DNA of 57,541 nucleotides from CAZDET01 sp964504335. Lineage in GTDB: Bacteria; Bacteroidota; Bacteroidia; Chitinophagales; Saprospiraceae. The stretch's first letter is position 1. Each line of letters begins with the position of its first letter. The DNA is taken from positions 1 to 57,541 of the forward strand of contig CAZDET010000030.1 in NCBI GenBank assembly GCA_964504335.1. Reading direction: 5' to 3'. Of the stretch, positions 1-9,681 are shown in pieces. The notes under the pieces are model-generated. The model worked only from the letters and a program-made list of their open reading frames with translations, was not told where the DNA came from and ran no database searches. A program made the translations under genes and the position numbers.

Positions 1-3000
1 TAGCCAGCACATCGATGGTGACGGCCTCATCTTCGTTGGTGGTTGCGGCATCATCATTTGCTAAAGGGGCAGAGTTCGCCACTACGGACAGCGTGAACGA
101 CTCCCGATCGGCCCCGCCCTTGCCGTCGTAGGCGATGACGTGTATGACATAGTCTTCCAAACCTGCCTGGCTCGGATCGATGGTAATGGTGTTGCCATCG
201 ATGGAAATGAACGACGGATTGGCGATCACTTCGGAAATGACTCCATTGTCATTGGCATCTTCCAAAACCAGGAGATCGATGCCCGTTTCGCTGCCTTCGG
301 TGACTACATCGAAGGTGGTCGTACCGGCATTCTGACTGATCGTCCGATCCGGCAGGGAGATGGCGTCTACGTCGATGGTGGAGGTGAACGGATCGGAACC
401 TGGCCGGATGCCGATGGCGCTGATTTTTCCATTATCGATCGAGGCATCGTAGGCGATATCGAGATTGCCATCGGTAACCTCGACCACAAAACTCTTTACA
501 ATGTGAGTAAGCGGGCCACCTTCGTCGAAGGGGTCGAAATCATCGAGTACTAATTGATCTTCGAGAAAGACATCGAAGATGCGCTGGCCCACCTGAGCAT
601 TATTCAGGCCGCTCCCTTGCACCCCGAGAAAAATTTCCGTGAAGTACAGATCGATGGTGAATGTGCCGTTGTTCAGGGGAATGTCCTGCTGTAAAACCGA
701 GGTCTTTCCACCGAATAACTCGGTGCGAAGGATGGTTTCCAGCGGAGCTTCCACCCCGCGTACATCCGCCGCATTCGAGTTGGGGTTGCCGAATGGGTTG
801 CCGGCAAGACCATTAGTACCTATGCTGCTACTCGGCACAAAGGTGACCAATACGTCGTTGACATTGGGTACGTCGGTAAAGGTTGGTGTGCTGTTGTTAC
901 CGGCATTGATATAAAGTTCGATGGCAATGGTAGCAGATGCTGTACCAGTTGCACCGCACTGATCCATTATCGTAGCGGTGATTTCGTGCACACCGGGCAG
1001 CAAATCGGCCATGATGGAGGTACCGGTGCCGAGGGCTCCCTGTAGATCGCTTTCCCAGCTGAGGGTAGCGCCCAAATCCGGTTCTTCGGTATCCTGGACG
1101 GTGGCCGAAAGGGTAACTGCACCTGAAGCACTGATGGTGCTGCCATCGAGAGGTTCGGTGATGGTAACGATCGGGGCGGTATTGACCGGTGCACTTACCG
1201 TAACCGTAGTACTGGAAGTAGCTCCGCCGCCATCGGTAACGGTTGCGGTCACATCTACCGATCCGTTGAGGGGTGGCGTAATATTAATACTGCTCTGACC
1301 CATGCCAAGGTCGTTACCGTCCTGGTCGGTCCACTCGATCGATGCGGTCAGGTCGCCTTCGTCGAAATCCGTAGCCGTAGCGGTTAGAATTACGGACTCG
1401 CCGTCTCCTTCACAATCCAAGAGATCGGGGACCGGGTCGATGGTTACCACCGGTGGTGTATTCACCCCGAGCTTGGTGATATCGATATAGTCGATGTTGA
1501 AAAGAAAGCCGGCATCTCCGGTTAGATCGAAGCGCAGGGTTTGCACGCCGATTCCCAAGGGGACGGATACCGTTTGGGTTTCGTAAGTACCAAAATCAGT
1601 GGTACTCTGAATTTCGATGGATGCCGCTCCGTTGTTGATGTCAATAGTGCCCAGCGGAGCTCCGCTGTCGGAGACAAAAAAGTCGAATTGATAGGTGCCG
1701 GGCTCGGCGACGTCGATTTCGTACTCCAGGAAGTCACCCGCATTGGTAAAGCCAATATTGGTGAAGCCGTTGTCGACCTGGACGCCAATCCCGTTGTTAT
1801 CGCTGGTATTATTGACGTTGGAGTTGGGTGGCCCCTGATTGTCGAAAGATTCCGCTTCGATACGGGTGGTGCCCGAGGCGGCGATGGGTTGGGGCGTATC
1901 ATTTACCGTGAGCTGGAAGGTAGTAGACACGGGAGGAGTCATTCCATCATCGGCCGTTACGGTGATCGTGTAGATACCGTTTCCGTCGCCATCGGCACCG
2001 CCGCCGTCGCCGAAGGTCGGCGTAAAGGTCAGGTCGGAGGTGTAGCTGCCCGCGGAGCTGTTCGGGGTGCCTTCACTGAGAAAACCGTTTGCGTCGAAGG
2101 GGAAGGGATCGGTATTCGGACCGCTATTGTTGGTCTGTAGCAATTGCGGCTCGTTTGATATGGAGGTGATGGTTACCTCGATGAGGTCGTTATCGACGTC
2201 GGATACCTCAATAGGAACCGTAAGGGTACCCGTTTCACTGACTACCTGGTCGGCAATAGCCGTAATGACCGGAGGGAAATTGGAAGGAGGAGTTACCGTT
2301 ACCATAATGGTGGCGCTACCCGTTGCTCCACACTGGTCCACTACGTCTACCGTGATGGTATGGGTGCCTTCCGATAGAGCGGCATCGAAGGAGGCATTTG
2401 TACTGAGTGGTCCGTCGAGGTCGCTCGACCAGGAATAGGTGTAATTCAGGTTTGCGTCCTCATTGGTAATGGAAGCTGCGAAAGAAATGAGGTCGAAGGT
2501 GGTAAAGATACTCCCGTCGGCCGGAGAGGTGATATCGACGATCAGATCCGGGGCAGGCGGGCCGATCTTGGTGACCTCAAAGAAGTCGATGTTCATGCCG
2601 CCCGATACCCAATCGAAGCGCAGCGTCTGCTCGCCGGCGGGCAGGCTGACTGTCGTACTGAAGGTCTCGTAGGCCTGCCAGCCTGCAGTTTGGTTCACCA
2701 CGAGCGTACTGTTCGGGCAGCCGTTTATGGTCATAGAGGCGCTTCCGCCCGGTTGTCTGGCCGCTTCAAAAACAAATTGGTAGGTACCGGCTTCTTCCAC
2801 CTCGATGTCAAAATCGATGAAGTCTCCTTCATCGGTAAAGCCAATATTTACCACGCCATTGGGCCGGTTGTCTTCCACGCCGATTTGGTCTTGATCGTCG
2901 AAGGATTCCGCTTCGATCGTGGTCGTACCCGTGCCCGCGATGAACTGAGGAGCATCGTTGACGGTCAATTCGAAGGTTTCCGTGACGGTGTTGTTATCCT

Positions 3001-3877
3001 CGTCTTGCACCTCTACCGTGATGGTATAGCTACCGCTACCGTCGCCGTTGGCACCACCGCCGTCGCCGAAGGTGGGAGTAAAGTCGATGGTGTAGCTACC
3101 CGGCGCTACCGGACCGGTGGGGAAGGTGGTGAATTCGGAGGCGTTGTTGGGCCAAGGGTCGCGCTGGGCTCCGTTGTTATTGGTTTGGAGTAAAGCAGGT
3201 TCATTAGAAACCGATGAGACAGTGATCGTCTGGTTATCGCCATCCGCATCCATGATTTCCAGCGTGACGCTGAGCGTGCCGTTTTCATCGACCATTTGAT
3301 CATTGATGGGGGTGATAGTTGGTGCGGAGTCGACTACTTGGGTGCCTACGGTAATACTGCCGTCGATGGCTTCACCCAATACACCTATGCCGGAATCAGC
3401 TACGGTAGTGGAGGCAGGCCCGCTTGGACCGTCTGGATCGATAAATTCGAGGGCCGTTGTGCCGTCGCCGGTGGCAATAAAGTTAATGGTAATGAAATCC
3501 ACCTCCGTGCTGAGAGGCGAGCCGGTTTTTGCGGCTGAATAATCGATGGTACCAGCGGTGTTGTCGAATTCATCTACAGCAGCTAATGCTAGATTATCTG
3601 CGTTATCAATCGAAGTTACGTTTACCACGGCCGGGTCGAACAGAATATGGACTTCCGCCGCGTTAAACGACTGCTGGTCGGGCGACAATTTGATAGTGAC
3701 GGAGAATTCATCTGTCACCTCTACACCTTGGGTATCGGTCGGATCGAAAGAAATGTCAACCGTTCCCTGCGCGGCCAGGCCCAATGGCAGGAAACAGCAA
3801 AAAACGACAAAAGCCCGGAGTAAATAACCGAGCATATTTTGGGGGAGGGATTGCTTGCGGAATGGAGGAGTAAACAT
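1..3877 (-). CDS. Large secreted multidomain protein with N-terminal cohesin-like domain, CBM6 and malectin modules (3' end beyond window)
   Basis: The minus strand is open from an ATG at 3877 to the window edge (1292 codons, no stop), so the C-terminus is missing. A signal peptide ends near residue 37 (hydrophobic run closing in LGLAAQG); an in-frame ATG at 3835 would give a more conventional signal peptide and is an alternative start. Residues about 39-176 look like a cohesin domain: FSVTIKL, then VHILFDPAVVNVTSID, then FITINFIATGDGTTALEF, the beta-sandwich pattern of the cohesin/carbohydrate-binding carrier fold. Then follow an Ig/cadherin-like domain, a CBM6-like domain (about 315-433, starting TTTIEAESFD), a PKD-like domain, a second Ig-like domain, a second CBM6 (about 668-795), two PKD-like domains, a malectin-like domain (about 990-1155) and further cadherin-like repeats. 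It lies 91 bases downstream of the dockerin gene on the same strand, so co-transcription is likely. Role inferred: cell-surface or secreted scaffold binding polysaccharide and a dockerin partner. Confidence 0.85.
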   Translation of the reverse strand, partial: MFTPPFRKQSLPQNMLGYLLRAFVVFCCFLPLGLAAQGTVDISFDPTDTQGVEVTDEFSVTIKLSPDQQSFNAAEVHILFDPAVVNVTSIDNADNLALAAVDEFDNTAGTIDYSAAKTGSPLSTEVDFITINFIATGDGTTALEFIDPDGPSGPASTTVADSGIGVLGEAIDGSITVGTQVVDSAPTITPINDQMVDENGTLSVTLEIMDADGDNQTITVSSVSNEPALLQTNNNGAQRDPWPNNASEFTTFPTGPVAPGSYTIDFTPTFGDGGGANGDGSGSYTITVEVQDEDNNTVTETFELTVNDAPQFIAGTGTTTIEAESFDDQDQIGVEDNRPNGVVNIGFTDEGDFIDFDIEVEEAGTYQFVFEAARQPGGSASMTINGCPNSTLVVNQTAGWQAYETFSTTVSLPAGEQTLRFDWVSGGMNIDFFEVTKIGPPAPDLIVDITSPADGSIFTTFDLISFAASITNEDANLNYTYSWSSDLDGPLSTNASFDAALSEGTHTITVDVVDQCGATGSATIMVTVTPPSNFPPVITAIADQVVSETGTLTVPIEVSDVDNDLIEVTITSISNEPQLLQTNNSGPNTDPFPFDANGFLSEGTPNSSAGSYTSDLTFTPTFGDGGGADGDGNGIYTITVTADDGMTPPVSTTFQLTVNDTPQPIAASGTTRIEAESFDNQGPPNSNVNNTSDNNGIGVQVDNGFTNIGFTNAGDFLEYEIDVAEPGTYQFDFFVSDSGAPLGTIDINNGAASIEIQSTTDFGTYETQTVSVPLGIGVQTLRFDLTGDAGFLFNIDYIDITKLGVNTPPVVTIDPVPDLLDCEGDGESVILTATATDFDEGDLTASIEWTDQDGNDLGMGQSSINITPPLNGSVDVTATVTDGGGATSSTTVTVSAPVNTAPIVTITEPLDGSTISASGAVTLSATVQDTEEPDLGATLSWESDLQGALGTGTSIMADLLPGVHEITATIMDQCGATGTASATIAIELYINAGNNSTPTFTDVPNVNDVLVTFVPSSSIGTNGLAGNPFGNPNSNAADVRGVEAPLETILRTELFGGKTSVLQQDIPLNNGTFTIDLYFTEIFLGVQGSGLNNAQVGQRIFDVFLEDQLVLDDFDPFDEGGPLTHIVKSFVVEVTDGNLDIAYDASIDNGKISAIGIRPGSDPFTSTIDVDAISLPDRTISQNAGTTTFDVVTEGSETGIDLLVLEDANDNGVISEVIANPSFISIDGNTITIDPSQAGLEDYVIHVIAYDGKGGADRESFTLSVVANSAPLANDDAATTNEDEAVTIDVLA

Positions 3878-3927
3878 GGTAGCTATAATGAGGTGATAGT
3901 GTGATGCAAATGAGATGTTATGAGGAA

Positions 3928-3961
3928 GTCGGGCAGGGCTCCCGGGGAGCGCCTGCCCGAC
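3928..3961 (-). terminator. Strong hairpin between the dockerin and cohesin-like genes
   Basis: A 10-bp perfect stem (3928-3937 with 3952-3961) continues after a one-base bulge into a 5-bp stem (3938-3942 with 3946-3950), leaving a three-base loop. It starts 7 bases after the stop codon of the dockerin gene on the minus strand. No T-run follows on that strand, so a full rho-independent terminator is doubtful; it may be an attenuator or an mRNA-stabilising structure setting the ratio of the two products. Confidence 0.5.
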
Positions 3962-3968
3962 GGGTAGT

Positions 3969-6900
3969 TTATTGCTCGTCTGTGTTTTCGCCGGAAACGT
4001 TGAAGTTGGTTGCCAGGAGTGAAAAGTCATTGATATTCACCTGGCCGTCCAGATTGAAGTCGGCCCTTGGATCATATCCCGACTCGCCGGCCGACAGATT
4101 AAATGTGGTTGCCAGGAGTGAAAAGTCATTGATGGTGACCTGGTTATCATTGTTGGCATCGCCGCCTAGCAAGGTGCCGAAGTCAATGGTGTTGTTCCCG
4201 GCGGCCAGGGTAACCGATTCGACCTGCTGCAGGGTATTGCTGGTTTTGACGACGAAGAGGTAGGTGCCCGCTGCCATATCCGTGACGGTGAAGGTACCTG
4301 CGGAGTTAGCGTAGGAAGCTGTCGGTGTAAAGCTGTACACGGGCACATTCGGATCGTTGGGCTGGTATACGTCCACGGTCACGTCTACGCTAAAGGCGCT
4401 GCCTGGAGCTAGCCCTTGCAAATCGAAGGTGCCAGTCAGGTTGGCCAAATCCGGTACGCTGCCTTCTCCGACGGCGTAGATTTCGATGCCCTTCACAGCG
4501 GGGTTTTCGGCGCTGCGGATGAATTCCAGTGTGAGTGATCCATCGGTCACTTCCGTGGTGTAAGAGCGCATGAAAGCCCCCTTCGGACCGGCGATGGCGA
4601 TGGCGTCTAGATTGTCAAAAACGGCCGGAACGGTACCCTCGACGTTGACGTCAAAAACGCGCTCACCCGGACCGGCAATACCACTAAATAACTCAGAAAA
4701 TAAGAGGTTCACCTGGTAGTTGCCGTTACCAACCGGAAATTCCCATTTCATTTCATCGCCGCCACTCTGGTCCCAACGCTCTGTGTTGAACACCTCGGCC
4801 GGTGCGGAGGGCGGGATGGAGGGATCAGTCATGATAATGGGGCCAGGGTGCGCATTGCCGTTATTGCCGCTGTAATTGTTGTTACTACCGGCTACCCAAT
4901 ATGGGGAGGGGTTATTAGTGGTATCTTCCTCCCATGGTTGGTCCGAGCCGTCGGCGGCGGGTACTTCAGAACCACCTGCATTGACGCGGTAGAGCAGCTG
5001 GAGGGCACTTACCGTCCACACAAAGTTGACCGTTTGGGCGTCGGCATTGTTGCCATCGGCGTCATCAATCAGCAGCGAAACGTTGTAAGGGCTGCCCGCG
5101 GCGGTGGTGATGGTGCCCATGATTTTGGGCATTCCGCTGGACACATCTATGGATAATCCCGGAGGCAGGTTTGTTGGGGTAACGGTGTAGGCACCCTCCC
5201 CACCGTTGACGGGGATTTCCAGATCGATTGCGTCGCCGAGAATGCTTTCCTGGTCGTCGATATTGCCAACGACGATGGGGATTTCTCCGTCGCCTTCAAA
5301 CACGGCGATTTTATCGAAGCTCACCGAGAAATTATCATTCGGATCGGTGTCGTTGGCGATAATACCGACCACCAGAGGTTTATTGACATCCTGCACACAT
5401 GTGAGCAGATTGCCCGATAGCGGGATGGGATCGCCGATGTTGGTACGCATGATTTCATCGACCGAGTACTGCACCTGGACGGTCGGGGTAGGAGTTGCGG
5501 TTGGATCGACGATGAAATAAACAAAGATTTCTTCCGGTAAATCACTGACGGTCACAGAAGGTAAGTTCAGGAGCTCTGCACCATTGGATTCGCCCCTTAC
5601 CGCAATGGTGTTGCCGGCATTCGAGGGATCGCCATCAGAGGCGGTGCGTACGACTTTGATGTAATTATCCTGAAAACCGTCGCCGATAAAGTTACCGGCT
5701 GATTGGAGATTGTTGGGCAGGTCGGTGGTATTGGAGGAACCAAGGACGGCAAAAACGGCATTGTTGGGAGGCAATACGCCAAACTGATAGCCTTGCTTTT
5801 GATCATTGGTGAGGGCGTCTCCTTCATTGGCCTGGACGATCGTGATGATACCGGAGGTACCTCCGAGAATATCTCCTTCACCAATCAGCGCTTCCCAGTC
5901 ACCGTCGTCATCATTACTCATGAGACCGGTAATACCGATGTCGAAAATACCAGCAAGGGGGGCTTCGTCGGAACGGAACTCATTGATGATTGGGAGTTCG
6001 AATGGCACGCCGATTTGCAGCGGGTCTACATCGTCATTGATGTTATCATTGTCATCATCTGAGTCATTGAGGTTCGACACAAAATCACCGTCGAAATCCT
6101 CGGGCGTAAAGGCCGGGCTACAGTAGTCGGTGCCGTTGTCGATTTCGTCCTGATTAGAGTACATATCGAAGTCGTAATCCGCCATTGGATTGAATAGGGG
6201 ATCTTCGGTATCGATACATTCGCCAAAGTCGGTAGGTTCCAGCACGATAATACCGTTGCCATTGAAATTGGCGATCCAGATGGTGCCGGGGAAGATGTCG
6301 TCGTCGCCCTGGCAGGTAATGCCCAGCGGGTTGCCGCCCAGGCCGCTGGCGAGGGTGGAATAGCGGACACTCGGCTGGTTGGGATTGGGGGCAACGGCCT
6401 CCATGCCGTTGGCACTAAGCTCGATCCGCCAGATGGTACCGCCGTTCTTGCCGGCGATGAGGCTACCGGCCAGTTCGCCACCGAAGTTGTTGGTGGCGGT
6501 GTATTCGTCGATGGCGTTGGTGTTTTTTGGCCACTTTACTATGATATTATCCTGCTTCCCGTTAAAGTCATCGATGGGGTTGCCGGTGGGGTTACCGCTT
6601 CCATCAAGGTCGGGCTGGCGGAAGTCGGAGTTTTCGGTATTGATCAGACTGGGGTCCACCGGCGGCCAGTTGGCCGGCAGGGCGCGTCCGGGGTCGCCGG
6701 CTTCGCCGCCTGCTCCGGGGCTGTAAGGGACTGTCCGGAAGTAGCCGTTGGGATCGGGGGTGTGATCGGTGCCGAGGGTGAACAGGCCGGCGTTGACGTT
6801 GGCCCGCACGGGGCAGGGGTGGCCTCCGTAAACCTGCTCTTGGATATTTAACCAGTTGTAATTTTGAATATCGGTGGTTACGAGATTGAGGTGGTCCTCG

Positions 6901-8048
6901 TTATTGACTTTTGGCTCGGGGTTAGCCGCGGTATTTCCACTGTCGGAACCCGTGCTGCCGGGTTCACCGGGGCGATAGTTATTAGTGACGTTGGGGGTAG
7001 CCTCATTTTCAGGAAAGCCGCCCCAGCCGGTGTTGGCACCGTTGTCGGTGACGTACACTCCGCCACTTTCCGTAACGACGAGGTCGTAGGTATTGCGGTA
7101 GCCGGGAGAAAACATCTGTACGGGCTCGTTGGGAAGCAGCATCGACTGGTTGAGCCCGTCGTTACCACCCCAGGGATCGCCCACGTCGACACCGTCGTAG
7201 CCCGGGGTATTGGGATCTTCAATGCCGTTTAAGTTGGGTCGTGTGGGATCGTCGAGAGTGGGAAGATCGTAGAGGTACGCTCTTCCAGCCTCCATTTTAG
7301 TCTCCAGCGAATTGATCATATCCAGGTTGACGGCCAGTACGGCACCGGACAGGGCGTATTCCGTAATGAAGGCAAAGTTGTTGGAGGGCGAACCGGCATT
7401 GGTAAACCCTCCACTACATACTATAAGGTGGGGTATATTGTTGATGAGTACGAATTCCAGGCCATTGGTGGCGTGGTTTTCCTCCGAACGAGGGAGGCCC
7501 CGCACGATATCCACGACGTCCCAGCCGCTGCCATTCCAGGTGGCGCGGGTGATGACGCCGGAATTGGTATCCAGGTTTGCGTCTCCACCGCTTCCTCCGG
7601 CACCGATGCGGTTGTCGGTTGAAGTCACGTACATCACCGGATTTTCGGCCGTACCCACCACGGTTATGCCCGTCACCTGCCGGGAGGAGTTGCTGGAATT
7701 GCTTCCGTTATCGTTGTGGTTGGGAATGTTCTGGATGAAGTTAATTTCCTCGGTAGCGGTGACCGAAAACACACCGTTCGCATCCTGGCTGCGCTCGATC
7801 GTGAAGATTTTCACGTCGCCATCGACCTCCGTTACGTAGAGCCGATCGTCGGGCCCGAACTCTAGCGACGTGCCACTCTGTATGGAGGCATTCTGGAGTG
7901 TTTTATTGATGAAATCGAAATCGGCCTGAGCCAGTACCTGCTGCGGGCCGCACAGCAGGATAAATAGCAGTAAACCTAGAGAGGCCAGGGTGAAAAACGT
8001 AACAGTGGCTACGCGCGGCCTCTTGCAAAGGAGTCGTGGTGTCTTCAT
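3969..8048 (-). CDS. Secreted sorbosone-dehydrogenase-like beta-propeller protein with malectin and C-terminal dockerin
   Basis: 1359 residues. Residues 1-41 are a signal peptide (basic start, long hydrophobic stretch, ending VLAQA). Residues about 45-620 resemble the glucose/sorbosone dehydrogenase beta-propeller family (SLEFGPDDRLYVTEVDGDV and repeated 'L.V...G..YVTDNGAN'-type blades), with a large internal insertion. Residues about 620-680 are rich in Asp/Asn in the style of calcium-binding thrombospondin type 3 repeats. Residues about 930-1015 are a putative Ig domain, about 1017-1195 a malectin domain (YRVNAGG at its start), then a carboxypeptidase-regulatory-like fold. Residues 1295-1359 carry two type I dockerin repeats, DANNDNQVTINDFSLLATTF and DFNLDGQVNINDFSLLATNF; both keep the calcium ligands at positions 1, 3, 5, 9 and 12. 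No T9SS C-terminal sorting domain is seen; the dockerin is the extreme C-terminus. It probably acts outside the cell on a sugar substrate, anchored through a cohesin; the catalytic assignment is less sure than the domain layout. Confidence 0.88.
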   Translation of the reverse strand: MKTPRLLCKRPRVATVTFFTLASLGLLLFILLCGPQQVLAQADFDFINKTLQNASIQSGTSLEFGPDDRLYVTEVDGDVKIFTIERSQDANGVFSVTATEEINFIQNIPNHNDNGSNSSNSSRQVTGITVVGTAENPVMYVTSTDNRIGAGGSGGDANLDTNSGVITRATWNGSGWDVVDIVRGLPRSEENHATNGLEFVLINNIPHLIVCSGGFTNAGSPSNNFAFITEYALSGAVLAVNLDMINSLETKMEAGRAYLYDLPTLDDPTRPNLNGIEDPNTPGYDGVDVGDPWGGNDGLNQSMLLPNEPVQMFSPGYRNTYDLVVTESGGVYVTDNGANTGWGGFPENEATPNVTNNYRPGEPGSTGSDSGNTAANPEPKVNNEDHLNLVTTDIQNYNWLNIQEQVYGGHPCPVRANVNAGLFTLGTDHTPDPNGYFRTVPYSPGAGGEAGDPGRALPANWPPVDPSLINTENSDFRQPDLDGSGNPTGNPIDDFNGKQDNIIVKWPKNTNAIDEYTATNNFGGELAGSLIAGKNGGTIWRIELSANGMEAVAPNPNQPSVRYSTLASGLGGNPLGITCQGDDDIFPGTIWIANFNGNGIIVLEPTDFGECIDTEDPLFNPMADYDFDMYSNQDEIDNGTDYCSPAFTPEDFDGDFVSNLNDSDDDNDNINDDVDPLQIGVPFELPIINEFRSDEAPLAGIFDIGITGLMSNDDDGDWEALIGEGDILGGTSGIITIVQANEGDALTNDQKQGYQFGVLPPNNAVFAVLGSSNTTDLPNNLQSAGNFIGDGFQDNYIKVVRTASDGDPSNAGNTIAVRGESNGAELLNLPSVTVSDLPEEIFVYFIVDPTATPTPTVQVQYSVDEIMRTNIGDPIPLSGNLLTCVQDVNKPLVVGIIANDTDPNDNFSVSFDKIAVFEGDGEIPIVVGNIDDQESILGDAIDLEIPVNGGEGAYTVTPTNLPPGLSIDVSSGMPKIMGTITTAAGSPYNVSLLIDDADGNNADAQTVNFVWTVSALQLLYRVNAGGSEVPAADGSDQPWEEDTTNNPSPYWVAGSNNNYSGNNGNAHPGPIIMTDPSIPPSAPAEVFNTERWDQSGGDEMKWEFPVGNGNYQVNLLFSELFSGIAGPGERVFDVNVEGTVPAVFDNLDAIAIAGPKGAFMRSYTTEVTDGSLTLEFIRSAENPAVKGIEIYAVGEGSVPDLANLTGTFDLQGLAPGSAFSVDVTVDVYQPNDPNVPVYSFTPTASYANSAGTFTVTDMAAGTYLFVVKTSNTLQQVESVTLAAGNNTIDFGTLLGGDANNDNQVTINDFSLLATTFNLSAGESGYDPRADFNLDGQVNINDFSLLATNFNVSGENTDEQ

Positions 8049-8726
8049 AATATGAGGTGATCGTCTGAATAGTTTTCTAAATCTATAACAGTATTACCCC
8101 ACCTTCCAGTAGGAAAGTAGGAATGCGAATTCCAAAATTGAAAAAACAACCCATAGGGCTGATAAACAGATGTTTATTAGCCGAGTCGTTCGTTTCTCAA
8201 AGTACGTAGCACTGTAAGCGTTACAGCTGTATCGAAGGGGGATTTCGATAGCTGAACTTTGAAGCCAAGGGGGTACCTAATTCAATTTTTAAATAGAGAG
8301 CGCAGTGATCTCTATTACATGGCTGTAGCAGGAATTTTTGCAGTCGATGACAGTTAGCCGAATTGCCTTTCGGATGTAAGTAAGGGGACTCTTAAATCGG
8401 CCAGTATGTTGGGGGAAAAATTGTCTGATCTACAGGATATCGATCACGGAGATCGATGAGCAGTAACAGGGTATAGGTTTTAGTCATAAGGGTATTGAAA
8501 TGGCGTAGAATTTATTCTTCGTGAAGTTACCATTTGGTCCCGTATTGAGCAAAGTTTTCACGGGGAGGTAGAAAAAATACCCTATTCTAGGTATTTCTCA
8601 CGAAGGAGTTGTTAAGGCGAAAAACAATGCATTAATTTATAAAGTGTTGACAAAGATGGATTTACGGGATAATGTGCCCAATTAATGGCTATGAGGGCAA
8701 CTGGGGTAAAAGAAGCTTGTTCGGCT
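8049..8726. promoter_or_regulatory. 678-base gene-free region with four short palindromes
   Basis: No convincing gene is present. It holds the promoter region of the dockerin gene (minus strand) and the region behind the MscS gene. Four palindromes are visible: 8212-8226 (CTGTAA-3-TTACAG), 8292-8316 (AATAGAGA-9-TCTCTATT), 8439-8457 (ATCGATC-5-GATCGAT) and 8575-8596 (AAATACC-8-GGTATTT). Their spread suggests operator sites or a folded leader rather than a terminator. No tRNA-like structure was found. Confidence 0.35.
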
Positions 8727-9602
8727 TTAAGCTCTGTCGTCTATCGCACTAATTGCCGACTTTAGGTGCACAATTCGGTTGGGGGCGGAGATGCGGACTC
8801 CTTCGCGGTCGAAGCGCTTTTTGATGCTTTCCAGCAAGTCGCACTGGATCGTAAACCCATCTGCCCCGTTGGCGGCCCAGGCCCATACGCGCATACGCAC
8901 CCCACTTTCATCGATGCTGACTACCCGGACGGGAGCTTCGGAAGCGCCCGCCTCCTTTTGCTCGTCGGTGCGGGCATCGATGTGCAGCGGATGATTAATC
9001 GCTTCTTCCATCATGATAGCTCGGGCTGCATCGATGTCCGAATCCAGGGTAAGGTAGAATTCGATCCATTTGCAGATGCGGCTCTCGGTCAGGTCGGAAT
9101 TGATGATGACTTCGTCGCTGATGATCGTATTGGGAATGATGATCCGCTGGTTGGTAAAATCGCGGATGACCGTGTGCCGCAAGGTGATGTCTTCTACAAT
9201 GCCGCTCAGAGTACCATTTTGCAAACTGAGGCGGTCATTCACCCGGAAGGGCTGAAAAATGACGATAAAAATGCCGCTGATGATATTGCTCAGCGCGGCC
9301 TGAGAGGCAAAGCCGACGGCTATCGCCAGAATGCCCGCACCGGCCAGCATGGTGGTGGCGAGGCTTTTCAACGGTGGGACGTTCGAGATCGCGAGGAGAA
9401 TGCCCGACAGATAGATAATGCCACTTCCCGCGTGTTTAAGAAAGGTATAACTCGTCGGGTTGGTATTCATGATCCGCGTCCTGTTGCGGATGAAACGCGT
9501 AAAGACGGAGCGGTAAAACCAGGCGACGAGGAGTGTCAGGAGGATAATGCCTAGGAAAATAGCGGTGTGCTCGAGGAGCTGATAAGGAAGGTCTGGAAAC
9601 AT
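8727..9602 (-). CDS. Small-conductance mechanosensitive channel (MscS family)
   Basis: 291 residues, the usual size of a minimal MscS channel. Three transmembrane helices lie at about 12-34, 55-75 and 80-110. The third holds the small-residue-rich pore helix (AGAGILAIAVGFASQAALSNIISG), followed by the conserved beta-domain start IFQPFRVNDRL and the segment IPNTIISDEVIINS that is typical of the family. The C-terminal alpha/beta domain runs to about residue 280. The channel opens under membrane tension and releases solutes on osmotic downshock. It is a single-gene unit: 678 bases of non-coding sequence lie downstream and 277 upstream. Confidence 0.93.
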   Translation of the reverse strand: MFPDLPYQLLEHTAIFLGIILLTLLVAWFYRSVFTRFIRNRTRIMNTNPTSYTFLKHAGSGIIYLSGILLAISNVPPLKSLATTMLAGAGILAIAVGFASQAALSNIISGIFIVIFQPFRVNDRLSLQNGTLSGIVEDITLRHTVIRDFTNQRIIIPNTIISDEVIINSDLTESRICKWIEFYLTLDSDIDAARAIMMEEAINHPLHIDARTDEQKEAGASEAPVRVVSIDESGVRMRVWAWAANGADGFTIQCDLLESIKKRFDREGVRISAPNRIVHLKSAISAIDDRA

Positions 9603-9681
9603 ACAAGCGTGTTTACAATCGTGATACTAAGAAGCCGATTAAACTTTCTTAATCCGTCTAATGGCCAAAGACTTATGGAAC

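Noticed and set aside
140..3827. Many plus-strand open frames opposite the cohesin-like gene.
   Set aside because: They are antisense to a continuous minus-strand frame with clear domains, and none has a recognisable domain itself.
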